Assembly: GCA_019426215.1 (NCBI GenBank)
Contig: CM033393.1
Location: 48,052,645 to 48,116,644, forward strand
Direction: 5' to 3'
Length of the DNA: 64,000 nt
Origin: Buddleja alternifolia
Lineage: Eukaryota; Streptophyta; Magnoliopsida; Lamiales; Scrophulariaceae
The position numbers and the translations under genes were made by a program. Numbering within the stretch: the stretch's first letter is position 1; every line of letters begins with the position of its first letter. The notes under the pieces were generated by a model, which was not told the origin of the DNA, made no database searches, and saw only the letters and a program-made list of their open reading frames with translations. Shown here in pieces: positions 1-11,881 of the stretch.

Positions 1-49
1 ATAGAACCCCGGAATTCATTTCCGCAAAAATCACAAAAAACAAAGATTA

Positions 50-553
50 TTAGCCACACACTTGCCGTATGAGATAAATGGCATGATCCTCATCCGATTG
101 TAGAGTTGTTTGTGTTACAAGAAATCCAAATGACACCCTCATTTCTCTATCGCATTTTGTGCAAAAACACAAGATTTTCGACGAATATGATCCCAAAAGT
201 GCTTTTTTTGACTTGTGAAGAATTGAAAGAGAATCTCGAAAATCATGTTAAAAAGCTTGTTGAATTTCTTGAGTGCCCATTTGAAGGTAAGAATATTGTA
301 GAGGAGGAAGTTGAGGAGATTGTGAAGAGATGTAGTTTTGAGATACTGAGCAATCAAGAAGTGAACAAGGTCAAGTGAGATGCCAAAGATCATTCCATTA
401 CTTAATAATTCTTTCTTTAGAAAAGGTGAAATTGGAGATCATATGAATTATATATATATATATATATATCTTGAGGATGAGATGATTCAAAAAATTGATG
501 ATATTACCAAGGAAAAGTTTCATGGCTCTGGTTTTATGTGTGGGAGGGTCTAG
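50..553 (+). pseudogene. Cytosolic sulfotransferase 3' remnant
   Basis: Decayed C-terminal part of a plant soluble sulfotransferase (PAPS-dependent transfer of sulfate to small hydroxylated metabolites). The family motif LATHLPY is readable at 50-70. After an internal loss, 106-378 (frame 1) reads like the family's K-V-L-F-L-x-Y-E-E-L-K stretch followed by the helix ending FEILSNQEVNK. The last block, NSFFRKGEIGDHMNY then KIDDITKEKFHGSGF, lies in a different frame (407-553), so there is a frameshift plus a stop near 376-406. A TA microsatellite at 446-469 sits in frame where the family has a short loop, and adds alternating Tyr-Ile codons. The catalytic N-terminal part is absent or lies before the window. 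Family assignment is strong; non-functionality is inferred from the frame break and missing parts. Confidence 0.75.
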
Positions 554-955
554 GGGAAATTTGTGACAAGCTATTATCATTTAGTAGTACACCAAGTGGT
601 TAGCATTTTATGTCTCGGAATTTAGTTCAGATTGTCATCTTGTATTAATTCTTCGTTTTTCTCAGACGTTAGGGTTTAATAAAGTTTGTCGGACTAAGTT
701 CGAAATTACATCGAATAAATTCCCTGATGATTCGATGTTAAAGTAGCTAGTAGTTTCTTTGCCTCTAAACTTTATAGAACTATAGAACTCAAATTATACT
801 ATATATATATATATATGTGTGTGTGTGCATCTATCAGAGTGTCTACATGCATTTCGTATACTATTCGAGTCATTTAGCAAAAAAATATATATATACTATT
901 CGAGTCTCAAGTTATGTTTTTTCTGCTAAAATTTGAACGTCATTCATTGAGTTTG
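554..955. other. AT-rich spacer before the Copia insertion
   Basis: No gene is recognisable. It holds TA/TG microsatellites near 799-827 and 885-895. The last five bases before the element (TCTAT, 956-960) are the left copy of the Copia target duplication. Confidence 0.6.
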
Positions 956-960
956 TCTAT

Positions 961-1115
961 TGAAGAAAAGTAGAGGCAGAAGTTTTCTTCATTATTTTGG
1001 AAAAGCAGCGTACAAGATGAATATATACATCAATTACAAAACCCTAAAACTAGAGACCAAAAATACCAAACTACCAAAAATAGGATTACATGGAATTTAC
1101 ATGTAATTTACAATA
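961..1115 (-). repeat. 3' LTR of the Copia element (155 bp)
   Basis: Begins TGAAGAAAAG on the + strand and ends CAATA. The outer end on the coding strand reads TATTG rather than the canonical TGTTG. It matches 5385-5545 except for a T/C difference at 1102 and absence of the 6-bp AATTTG. Confidence 0.93.
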
Positions 1116-4100
1116 CTCCCCCTCAAGTTGGCGCATGAGCATCGTGAATACCCAACTTGCTGAGTAAAAAATTTGAATTGGGAAGGACCGAGAGCCTTAG
1201 TGAAAAGATCAGTCGGTTGAAATTGAGAACGAACATGGAGAGTGACAATATTTCCGGACTGAACTTGTTCTCGAACAAAATGACAGTCGATTTCGATGTG
1301 TTTAGTGCGCTCATGAAAGACCGGGTTGGCAGCCATGTGGATGGCGACTGACTGTCGCAATACAATTGCATGGGTTCTGCATGCAAGACATCCAAGGAAG
1401 ATAGAAAAGATTTTAACCAAAGAAGCTCACTAGTGGCCGCCACCATGGCTCGATATTCGGCCTCCGCCGAGGAATGAGAAACCGTGATTTGCTTCTTGGT
1501 TTTCCACGAAACAGGCGAAGCACCCAACATGATAAAATATCCGGTGACAGAACGACGAGTGAAGACCTTGGCCCGGGTGACCTTTGAGATAACGAACAGC
1601 ACGAATGGTTGCATCAAAATGTTCTCGATGTGGGTTTTGTGCAAATGCAAAAGAACATGAACTGCATACGAGATTTTGGGATGTGTGATAGTGAGGTAAA
1701 TGAGATGACCGACTAACAAACGATAAGACACGTCATTTTCTGCAAGATCCCCTTCAGCTAAACTGAGTTTGTGTTCGTGCTCCATATGAATGTCAACAGG
1801 ACGACATCCAAGCAACCCCGTCTCAGATAAGATGTCAAGAGTATACTTGCGTTGACATAAGAATAAGCCCTTCGAGGAACGGGCCACCTCGATACCCAAG
1901 AAATATTTCAAAGAGCCAAAGTCCTTGATCCGAAAACAATTTTCCAAATACTTCTTCAATTGATCACAAGCAGTTGCCTCATTGCCCATCAAAATAATGT
2001 CGTCAACATAGACGAGGAGAGCTAGAAAGATAGGACCATGCCGAAAAACGAACAAGGAGTAATCGGCCTTTGATTGGATGAAGCCGTACTCAATGAGGGC
2101 AGCGGTGAGTTTGATGAACCAGTTTCGAGAGGCTTGGCATAGACCATAAATCGATTTTTGAAGGCGACAAAATTTTCCTTCAGCACTATGTCGAAAACCG
2201 AGCGGCAATTGCATGAAGACCTCTTCTTCCAAATCGCCATGCAAAAATGCATTGTTTACATCCATTTGGTGGAGAGCCCACCCCTTAGCCATGGCCACAG
2301 ATAAGAAAAGTCGAACCGATACGAACTTGGCCACTGGAGCGAAAGTTTCGTGAAAATCGAGGCCTTTGATTTGGGTAAAGCCCTTAGCAACGAGACGAGC
2401 CTTGTATCTTTCAACTGTGCCATCCGACTTATACTTCACTTTGAAGACCCATTTACAATCTATAGGTCATTTCCAGGGCGGTAAGGGTTCCAATGTCCAA
2501 GTTTTATTTTCTTCAAGAGCCGATATCTCGCGTGCCATAGCATCACGACATTCAGGGCATTTGACTACTTCATCATAGCTTGTTGGTTCAGGAATGGAGT
2601 TAATGGAAGCCAAGAAGGCTCTATGCCCCTGAGATAAATTATCGAAGGTTATGTAATTACTTAACGGATAACACGTACCTGAGGAGCTTTCATGAAAGGG
2701 TGGCGCGCAGAGGGGTTTGGCAATTTGAGTCGAGCCGGCATTTGTAACAACTGAGAAAACAACATAGTCATCAAATCGAGCCGGCATACGCACATCTCGT
2801 CTAGGCCGATTAGTTGGCATCGAAACATCTATAGAATGGTCTTGTGCATTGACCAAATCGGTGCTCCCCTTTAATTCCAAGTCACTAGGCTCGTCACCAG
2901 TCTCGGGTTCATCATTATTATCCAATATGTCGCTGACAACTGGTGGAATCGATCCATCAACCATATCACGTTGAACCGATGTACTTGGTTTGGCAAATGG
3001 AAAAACGTTCTCATGGAAAACGACATCTCGCGAATAGAAGAAAACATCCTTGTCAAGATCGTAAAGTTTCCATGCCTTTTTTCCATATGGATATCCCACG
3101 AAAATGCAACGTCTACTGCATGACGCAAATTTATCCTTGGGCTTTGGAGCACAATGAGCATAACATAAACACCCAAATACACGAATATGATCATAAGTAG
3201 GTTTCGAACCAAATAGGATCTCGTATGGAGACTGCCCCTTCAGAGTAACAGTGGGTGTGCGATTAATCAAATAAACAGTTGTTAAGACACAGTCTCCCAA
3301 AACCGAATTGGTAAGTGAGCTTGAAACCGCAAAGCACGAGCCACTTCTAAAATGTTTCTATGCTTGCGTTCTACCCGTCCGTTTTGCTGAGGTGTCTCAA
3401 CACAACTTGTCTCATGAATGATTTCTTGTTCACGATAAATTTTTTGCATAGCCAGAGAAATAAATTTCGATCCATTATCACTACGTATGCGTTTAACATT
3501 TTTGTGAAATTGAGTGTGAGCGATTTTGCAGAAATCAACAAGGTAACGACTGGCTTCATGCTTCTCTTTAAGTAAATACTCCCAAACAGATCGACTACGA
3601 TGATCAACTATAGTCAGAAAATAATTTGAACCACAAGTCGACGCCGTCTTATAGGGTCCCCATAAATCACAGTGCACAAGATCAAAGCAATTATCGGCAA
3701 TATTATTACTTAAAGAAAAACTTAATCGAGTCTGTTTTGCTCTAAAACAAGCATCACAAATAACATTATTTATTCCTACTCTACCAATAACTGAAATATA
3801 AGATAGATGCTGACATGACTGATGCCCCAAATGTCGATGCCAAACTGTGTAAGTATCCATTACTTCGGTCTTCAAGGCTGAATGAATCCGTGCAGACCGA
3901 AAGTAATAAAACCCCTGTTGAAGCTCACCCAGTCCAATCGGCATCCTCGAGCGGTCCTGTATCACACACAACTCATTCGCAAACGTGATTTGGCAATTTG
4001 TATCAAATATCAATTGAAGTGTTGAAATCAAGTTACACATCAAGGTGGGAACATATAAAACATCATGCAATATTATATGTTCATTTAGCGTAACACGCCC

Positions 4101-4643
4101 CTTTTTGGTGGCGTTCGTTTTTGCCCCATTGGGTAGAATGACCGAAACTAGCATAGTGGTCTATACATTGCTTAGGAGCTTCAAATCCCCAGCCATATGA
4201 TTTGACGCACCACTATCCAGAATCCAGGTAAGGCTATCAAAAGTATTACTAGATAACTTGCCGGAATTGTCTCTTTCAAGAAGAGTCAATAACTTTTGAA
4301 ATTGATCAGTCGACAAACCGGGTATACCACCATTATTCTCGGATTGATCACCAGATGCATGATATGCAGTCGCGCGCCCTTGAGGTTGTGCAACAGTCGA
4401 GTTCATTTGTCTAGTGCCTCGGTTTTGGTCACTAGGTCCCTTATTGCGCGGTCCTCTCCACCACGCAGGGTATCCGATCACCTCAAAGCACTCCGAAAGA
4501 TCATGTCCGCTCCAGTTACAATGAGAGCACTTCCTGTCACCATTGGTTCTTGGTTTTGATGTGCTGAAATTAGGGGATGGCCTCGGACTTGTGGACTGTA
4601 CAGCAAGTGCGACCTTCAATTCGTTCCTCTTACCCACGCACAA
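1097..4643 (-). pseudogene. Copia pol polyprotein (zinc knuckle, PR, IN, RT, RNase H), broken
   Basis: Reading on the minus strand: a CCHC zinc knuckle (C-x2-C-x4-H-x4-C) near 4535-4494; the protease motif DSGASNH near 4225; an integrase HHCC segment (HLGHQ ... CDAC) and DDE-type core with SDNG and QQNGRVERKHRN near 3510-3360; reverse transcriptase with YVDD at 1999-2010; RNase H with SSAEAEYRAM near 1460. Lesions are an in-frame TAG at 4158-4160, a frameshift near 3290, a TGA at 2467-2469, a deletion near 1590-1620 that removes part of the RT/RNase H link, and a frameshift near 1400. Family and domain order are clear. The repaired protein is deliberately not written out. Confidence 0.93.
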
Positions 4644-5304
4644 TCGATTGATGTCGCTCTTCTCTCGTAATCAATGCATAAGCTTTATTGATTGTCGGGA
4701 GCGGATCCATGTTGAGTATTTGTGAACGAATTGTGCCAAAAACAACATCATTTAACCCCATGAGAAATTGGTGCAACTTCTCTTCTTCACGTTCTTGAAG
4801 GAATTCTTTCGACGCCCCACACGTGCACTTAGGAACCTTTGAATAACTGGATAATTCATCCCACATACCTTTCAATTTTGTAAAGTATGTCATCACCGTC
4901 ATCCCTTGTTGCCTAAGTGAGCCGATCTCCCCCTTGAGTTCGTGGACACGTGGAACGTTTCCAACAGAGAAGCGATCCCTTAATTCATCCCAAACGGCTT
5001 TCGCAGTCTCCTCGTAAGCTATACTCGGCTGAATTGATTTATCAATGGAGTTGAAGATCCATGAAATCAACATCGAATTGCAAGTGATCCAACCATTCGC
5101 CTCAGCCGCATCATCTTTCGATTTCTTCAAGGTTCCGTCGATGAACCCCAATTTGTTCTTCACTCTCAACGCATTAACCATGGCCTTTTCCCACATATCG
5201 AAATTATCGCTAGTCAACACGCAGGTTGAAATCATCGCTCCTGGGTTATCCGACGAAGACAAATAAAATGGCGAAGCCATATCTATCGCACGTTTCTCCG
5301 TCAT
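4630..5304 (-). pseudogene. Copia gag (capsid) region
   Basis: A 224-codon open stretch starting at 5304. It matches the plant Copia gag type (UBN2 / Retrotran_gag_2) in its LTSDNFDMWEKAMVNAL-like segment and the later TYFTKLKGMWDEL segment. The protein would form the particle that packages the RNA. The frame is lost near 4630-4643, before the zinc knuckle, so capsid and polyprotein are uncoupled in this copy. Confidence 0.88.
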
Positions 5305-5368
5305 GGTGTGGGGAGGTGATTTGGTTGCTTCTAGATGATGGTGGCGGATTTAGTTTTCTATATCTTCA

Positions 5369-5384
5369 ACCCGCTTTGGTACCA
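5369..5384 (-). other. Primer binding site of the Copia element
   Basis: Directly inside the 5' LTR the coding strand reads TGGTACCAAAGCGGGT. This resembles the TGGTATCAGAGC primer site complementary to tRNA-Met used by most plant Copia elements, with two differences in the first twelve bases. Confidence 0.8.
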
Positions 5385-5545
5385 TGAAGAAAAGTAGAGG
5401 CAGAAGAATTTGTTTTCTTCATTATTTTGGAAAAGCAGCGTACAAGATGAATATATACATCAATTACAAAACCCTAAAACTAGAGACCAAAAATACCAAA
5501 CTACCAAAAATAGGATTACATGGAATTTACACGTAATTTACAATA
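5385..5545 (-). repeat. 5' LTR of the Copia element (161 bp)
   Basis: Near-identical partner of 961-1115, with a 6-bp insertion. It would carry the promoter for the minus-strand transcript. It is unusually short for a Copia LTR. Confidence 0.93.
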
Positions 5546-5550
5546 TCTAT

Positions 5551-6849
5551 ACATATGTTATTTGAGTATAGTATACATTTTGATTCTTATAAATTAAAAT
5601 GTTGGCTGGGTTTCATGTTATATAATTAACTCGGTAGTCGTTAGACACTAGTTTTCTAATCCAAGTTCAAGGTTTAATCAATCATCCAATTGTTCAATCG
5701 TACTTTCGCCATCGTTTCAAGTCATATAAAATAGTAAGTTAACGTGACAGATTTTATCAAAACAATTATTATTCATGTACATCAATATAATATTGAGCTA
5801 CTTTGAGTACATTGACAAACTTATTAAACCATATATTATTATTATTATTATTGTTATTATTATTAAAAAAAATGAAGAACCGCTATTGTACTTAAACAAA
5901 GGAAACGTACGTAGTTTTTTGATGTGGCTAAATAATGATTAAGGATATATTGGTAAATCGTATTAAATTACAAATTAAATATATGAAATTAATATTTAAT
6001 AATAACAATCAATAATTACTTTTAGGGAGTTGATAAAGACACTCCACATTTCGTTAATGGCATTCCATATTCTTTTTGAATTAATTAAGTTGACTGTAAT
6101 GCCCCTCAATGTATTATATAGAATTCTTATTAATATTAAAAGGTGATCTGAATAATCCCTTTTAATTAAATAAACTTTGAAAAATATTTTTAAATTCTTT
6201 GTTGTGAAAATAATACCAAATAAAATTGCGCTTTTTTTCAAGCATTTTTTGGAAGTAAAAAAAATCTACTTTTTATCAGTATAATAAGACTAATCATCTT
6301 GCCATGGATATTGAAACCCCTATTTGATTTCATCGAACTCGTTAAATGATATGTGTTGTTCATTTGCTCCATAGTATATATCAGAATTTTTTTTTTGAAT
6401 ATTGAAAATTAATATAACATCATAGGCAACACATTACATTGAGTTAGTTGGTGAACTCAATATGTCCATCTACAATAACAGCTAATTTTATTTTTGTTAA
6501 ATTTAATGAAAAAATAATTGTCAATTTTATCCAATATAAAATAATATTTATCCTAATTTGGTTCTAAATAAATAAGTAAAAGTTTTAGTCATATCTACAA
6601 ACTTTTTTTTATTATTTACGGTAGTTATCCTTCACTTTTAAATTTTAAAATTATGAACTATTAAATTTTGAATACTTATTCCCCATTTAGTTAGAAAAGT
6701 GGTACAAAATTAGTTTGTAAAAAAAAATGATAAGAATTACTTTAATAGACTAAAGAGCATTTTTGGCTATGTGGTAAAATTTAAATAAAAGTGGAGTGTC
6801 TATAAATACCAGCTAATTGGAATTAAGGAATCATCTAATCACCTTCATG
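5551..6849. other. AT-rich spacer with a probable small TIR element
   Basis: No gene is seen. An ATT microsatellite lies near 5835-5865. A possible non-autonomous element runs about 6025-6815. Its left end reads GTTGATAAAGACACTCCAC, and the reverse of its right end contains TATTTATAGACACTCCAC. No target duplication could be settled. Confidence 0.45.
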
Positions 6850-7324
6850 CAATGTTTTGAAAATCGGATCGGACCGGCCGGTCCAACCGCTCAAAATCGG
6901 AACCGGCCATCAAACCGGTCCGGTTATGTGAAAAAACCGTTCAGGGGTCAAAACCGATCAAAACCGTTGTTCAACAGGTCAAAACCGGTTGAACCGGGTG
7001 ATTTTGAAAATAATGAAATTCAACCTTTTAAATTTCAAAAATCTGAAATTGACCCCTTTAAAATCTAAAAATATGTAATTGGCCCCCCAAAATATAGGAA
7101 CTACATATTTTTTTTTTCATATTTTCATATATATATATATATAGGAAATACATATTTTTTTCTTCATATTTTCATATTTTATATATTTAATAGTATATTA
7201 ATTATTATTTATTACATAAGTATGACATCACCGGTTCGACCCCGGTTGACCCGACGGTTGAACCGGTGACCAGTGACCCGGTCACTTTTTCGGTTCGTTG
7301 TCCGGTCTGGTTTTCAGAACACTA
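6850..7324. mobile_element. Non-autonomous hAT element (475 bp)
   Basis: The terminal inverted repeats are CAATGTTTTGAAAATCGG on the left and the reverse of TTTTCAGAACACTA on the right. The interior ends are packed with short CCGGTT / GGACCGG motifs on both sides. Flanking 8-mers CCTTCATG (6842-6849) and CTTTCATA (7325-7332) agree at 6 of 8 positions, fitting an aged hAT target duplication. There is no coding capacity. Confidence 0.75.
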
Positions 7325-7339
7325 CTTTCATATGGGAGA

Positions 7340-7475
7340 TGTTGGGATCAATTTTAGGATGTTATAAATTGTGACTTTTCTTTTCTTATTTAGAATCTTA
7401 TAAGGTCTATGTAAACCATGATTAAAAACTATTGGGTCGGGTTTTTCGGGTCAGTCGGTCAGGGTATTCCCCATC
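7340..7475. repeat. Second copy of the repeat into which the large hAT inserted
   Basis: The stretch from GGTCTATGTAAACCATG (7404) through the AGGGTATTCCCC end (about 7472) matches the two flanks of the 4-kb hAT element (45972-45985 joined to 50045-50095). It is therefore an unfilled paralogue of that target. The nature of this repeat family is unknown. Confidence 0.65.
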
Positions 7476-7499
7476 TATAATTAAAAGAAAAAGGAGAGA

Positions 7500-8675
7500 G
7501 AAGATTTGGTTTGTCGCTAAAATTCACAATTAATAAAAAGGAGAGAGAAACTCTTGTTTTTCACAAGTCAGATCGAATTCCACGTTCCGTACTCGTTTCA
7601 TGACATCACTTTTCTCGAGGTTCCCAATTTTAAACTCGGTTCCATTCGGACCCTGCATCAGTTTTATATACGCGTACTATTTAGCACTAATTTTTTCCTT
7701 TTCAATTATGATATATATTAGTGAAAAAATAGAGGCAATAATTGAATAGACTATTCTGTTTCACCCACCACAGTGGGGCAGAAAAGCGTGTTGCCTTGAA
7801 TAGCGCTTTCATTGATCTTTTTCTCCTCAACAAACTGAAAAAAGTCCAAAAATTTCGTCGTCGTCGTCTTCTTCTTATATATATTGAAAAAAAAGAACAA
7901 AATTTTGCAGAAATAGATTCTATCTCTGAATCATCTGACTTCGGATTTTTTGGCTCGTCTCTCCAGAATCATCCTTCTTCGTAATTTTGGTACTTCTATT
8001 TTGTCTTTTTTGTTGATTTATTACTACTTTTATTATTATTATTATTATTATTATTGGAGAAGATTTTTTTTATTTTGCTTCCTTTACTCTAAATTGCTGA
8101 ATTGGGATTAGTTTGAATCGTATAATCTGTAATGGGTTTTCTCCGTTTGATGAAACAATTAAATATTTTCGTGGATTTTGATATAATTATTAGGTTATTA
8201 TTCTTTGATTGATTTTAGAGACAGTGAATTTTGAACTTTTCATGACTGGTTATTTACTGTTTGAATTCCTTGTATGTTTTAATCGGTGTTTAATTTGACT
8301 ATCTAAAAATTATATCTTTTTCACACTTGACTTATCTGGAATTATAATTCATGTTTGTGGCATTTTCCATTTATTTGTTTCAGGAAATTTTTATCCTTTC
8401 CCACGATTTCTGATCATGTTATTTTTATTTTGATTTTTCAGGTGAATACATATTACTTCTGTTATTTAAGGCATTTGGGTTTTGTTTGTTGTGGAGAGAG
8501 GTTGCTGGTTCGCGAAGCCAGTTTAACTTCAGCGAGCTACGGTTCCTCTCTCATTATAATTAAGCTATCTCCGTGCCGTGGGATTTGATCTTTTAATGTT
8601 TATGTAATCGCATACGGGTTTTGGGGAAGAAATCGAGGTGGTTCAAGGGATTAAAGTGAATTGACAGTGGTAATC
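7500..8675 (+). promoter_or_regulatory. Probable promoter and spliced 5' UTR of the RING-H2 gene
   Basis: A pyrimidine-rich stretch with CTT/GTC runs (about 7820-7985) precedes a GT at 7981. A good acceptor, TGATTTTTCAG, ends at 8441, so an untranslated exon near 7740-7980 spliced to about 8442-8675 is likely. An ATT microsatellite is at 8028-8055. Short ORFs here do not resemble proteins. This layout is inferred from splice-site appearance only. Confidence 0.45.
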
Positions 8676-10857
8676 ATGGGTGCTGCTTGTTGCTGTTTGA
8701 GGGTTGATTATGAAGATTTTGCCAATCCAAACAGCTCGATTTATAGGAACTGTATATGCCTTCGTTGCTTCGTTCAGAACTTCTTACATTTGGTATGCTA
8801 TGATTGTTTGCCTGTTTAATTTTTTCATAGTGGATGTCTTTAAATTCAATTCGATCATTCAAATATGGTTGTGCACCGTCATATAGTTGTGCAATATGAG
8901 CCCCTAATTATTGAAGTTCTTGTAGTCTGCCCTTCATTGAGCTTTCCACATATTTATGTTAGTAATATATTTCTCATTCATATCAGCTTGCAGAGATTTA
9001 GTTCTATCATAAAGCTTTCGACTTAGGAACTTTAACTGGTTTGTTCTTGGTGAAATTCTCCAAATTATGATTAGTTTATCACTGACCACTTAGTAAGTTT
9101 GTTTGATCTTGATTTGTAGGACTAGTATAGGCTATCATGCGATTTTAACTTATTGAATCAAGATTATCAAAATCACTTCGATTTCAAAATTTCTACAAAT
9201 TCGTGACCGGTTCCAGGCTCAGAAAAAAGAAAAGAATGAGAGAGAATTGTTAAAATGCAGAGTCTTTCTCTTTCCCTGAACAACGATTTTCAATTGATTA
9301 AACCGGGAAGCTACAGAAATTATTCACCGCATTATAAGTTTTTTTATCAGTATATACAAATGTAAGTTTGATTGTGGAATATATATTATTTCATTATGCA
9401 GTATGCATCACTGTTTCATAGAGGAGAGAGACTTGCCTTACCTTCATCAACTCAGGGAACAACATCATTAAGTCCTATGGCATCACTCGATAACTCTCTA
9501 GCTGATATGTATCGCTCTCCTCCTAGACCTCTGCCTTATGATGCAGACCCAAGATATGTTCGCTTGCAGCAACGTGACGGGCTTGTCTCCAGAAGGGAGA
9601 AAGGCTCAAGTCATTTGCACGAGGAAACTGAACCACTAAGAAAGAATGAAGTTGATGAAGAATCTGAATCTTTTGGTAGTAAAAAGAAATGGAACGAGTT
9701 TACATGTGAAGAAGCATCAAAAGAATACAATTCAAAATCATCATCAAAGCTCTCACCAACCAAAATGGCGACAGGATATGCTCATATTTATACTTCTTCG
9801 GAAGATGAAGATGTCTGCCCCACATGTCTTGAAGGTAGGTAATATGAATATGGGATAATTACATGCACCGTCCTCACTTTTGGGTAATTACCACGAGCCC
9901 CCTGCGATTTTGCAAATTACCAAGACACAGACACCCAGTGTCAGGTCCTCACAACTCGAAAAAGGGGCTAAAATTGTAATATGTGTTTATAGACGACAGA
10001 TCAGATTGTGATACGCTTATACTGACAGGGGAAGTTATGTCGACTTGTCAAATCTCGGGATCTTTTTCATAATTTGGGTCTCATGCAGGCTGTCTTTGTA
10101 ATTTACCCTACGACTATTGTGTCTGGGCATTTTCTTGTTAGCAATTATTATAACAATGTTTTTCATGCATAAAGTATTTGATGTGGCTTTATCACTTGGA
10201 GGAATTCTCAAATACTTTTCATGCATATACTAAGATTGTTCCATATACTTTGACAGCATTAGTTTTACTTTTTTGAGTCCTCTAATGCATTCATGTCCTG
10301 CAGAATATACAACAGAAAACCCGAAGATAATCACAAAATGTTCTCACCATTTCCATCTTGGTTGTATATATGAGTGGATGGAAAGAAGTGATAACTGCCC
10401 AGTCTGTGGCAAGGTAATATCTGATCCTTCCCTGTATATTTATTTCATTTGCTTGATCGTTTATGTATTGCCTAAGAATTTTTTCCATTTATTATGTGTT
10501 TCTAGTTGAACGAATAAACTCTGTCCACACACCTTTTGTAATAATTGCATTGAATCCTCTACAACGGTACCAATGAAGTAGGAACTAATATTTGGTGGGA
10601 ACTTTTGTGCTTCATGTTTTATTTCCTATTCTTCCTTTATAAGTAACTTTAACTTTGTGAATCGAGTCCATATTTCTTAACAAATTCCAATTGTATGTAG
10701 AAGGAATATTTCTGTTCTTGCAAGAGCAAAAGCAATTTTAAAGTTTCATCCTCTGTAACTTGTCGGTATGTTTGCCATAGAAAGTAAATTAAAGCATACT
10801 TAGTGTAATATTGGGTGCTTGGATTCGTAGGTGATGGCATTCGATGAGACGACTTGA
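8676..10857 (+). CDS. RING-H2 E3 ubiquitin ligase, At3g02290-like (4 exons, 228 aa)
   Basis: Exons 8676-8792, 9402-9834, 10304-10413 and 10831-10857 (stop included) join in frame with GT/AG borders to a 228-residue protein. The N-terminus MGAACCC, followed by a Cys-rich segment (residues 1-39), looks like a myristoylation/palmitoylation signal, so membrane attachment is likely. Residues 95-170 are polar and Ser/Glu-rich. A C3H2C3 RING-H2 finger closes the protein: C178-x2-C181-x14-C196-x-H198-x2-H201-x2-C204-x10-C215-x2-C218, with the E2-contact Trp at 208. It should pass ubiquitin from an E2 to unknown substrates. It resembles Arabidopsis At3g02290-type ligases in length and in the ending VMAFDETT. 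It appears intact. It converges on the broken GST gene. Confidence 0.93.
9852..10109. repeat. Degenerate palindromic MITE in RING gene intron 2
   Basis: Begins GGGATAATTACATGC and ends near GTAATTTACCC. It is a decayed relative of the elements at 11882, 21910 and 63616. It lies wholly inside the intron. Confidence 0.5.
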
Positions 10858-11431
10858 TACGTCCGAGAAGTTCTGGTCGTGGAAGAAAACCAACCACCAA
10901 CACAAATAGAATAACACAAGTGTAAAAGTCATTGTAAATACCACTTGCTAAAAAGTTTGTTTTTATTGTGTTGATATCATTGAGTATAACATTTGATTAG
11001 CAGATTGTAATTTTCCTCCAGAGAATTTCTCTGCCATGATTGTAATTTTCGCGAGTTTTTATCTCCTGGTTTTCGTGTGAATGAAAACTTATTTGAACCA
11101 CATTTTAAAACTTCCAAAAAGGTGAAGGGCACAACACGCCCCGTCTAATCATATCCATTAAATAACAGGGGGTTGAGTGGTGAAAATGATCTGCATAGAG
11201 ACCAAACAGTGAGAAGTGGACGAGAATCTAGCTCATGAGTTGAGCGTAATGGATTTGTCACGTGATTGATTTGAGTTCGGCTAAATTCTTCATGATATTC
11301 AACGAGATAAAACAAATGAGTATTCCAATGGTGAAGTTAAATAACAAAACATACAAGCCAAAAATACAACTCATATGGTCCAAAGTTGATCATTCCAAAT
11401 AAGTTGACGATAGATTAACAAGGATTAGACT
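10858..11431. other. Convergent 3' region between the RING gene and the GST
   Basis: Holds the presumed 3' UTR of the RING gene and that of the minus-strand GST; the two stop codons are 574 bp apart. A poly-A signal-like AATGAAAA is near 11080. No further gene. Confidence 0.55.
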
Positions 11432-11881
11432 CTAAGTGTTCTTAGGCAATTTCAACTTTTCCTTATTCCTTTTGGTGTGTTCCAACAAAGCCTTGGTGTC
11501 AGGAAGATTTGCCTTAATCACAGTGTGATTTTTGAAATCCAAGGTCCACTGATACAACCTAGGCAGAGTGTTTGGTTCCAAGATTTGTAATCCCACAACT
11601 TGTTGCATAGATTCAAACCAGTGTGTAAGGCACCCGAAGGACAGATCCACCAGTCCAATTTTACTCCCGCCAAAGAATTTCTTATCAGCCAGAGCTTCAT
11701 CTTCAATTATTTTTAGTGTTTCCAGAACTTGTTTTGCTGTCTCTTCTTTATTCTCCTCCGATGTTAGGAAGAATTTGAAAAAGGTGAGACTCTGCGACGG
11801 CGTAATCATGGAGTTTTTTTAGTTAGTGTGATAATTGATGAACCTCGAAATAGTAAGTACGAATTATTAAGTCGTAAAAAT

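Larger units (their letters stand above)
961..5545 (-). mobile_element. Complete Ty1/Copia LTR retrotransposon (inactive)
   Basis: A 4.6-kb element read on the minus strand. Short LTRs lie at 5385-5545 (5') and 961-1115 (3'). The flanking 5-bp target duplication TCTAT (956-960 and 5546-5550) is perfect. Next to the 5' LTR is a tRNA-Met-like primer site (5369-5384), and next to the 3' LTR a purine tract (1116-1126, read as TTGAGGGGGAG). Domain order is gag, CCHC zinc knuckle, DSGA protease, integrase, reverse transcriptase, RNase H, which is the Copia order. The body carries at least six frame breaks, so this copy cannot make its own proteins. The LTRs differ by one substitution and one 6-bp indel, so the insertion looks recent. 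Confidence 0.95.

Noticed and set aside
7742..7984. 80-codon ORF
   Set aside because: Low-complexity codons from CTT/GTC and A runs in a likely 5' UTR; no domain.
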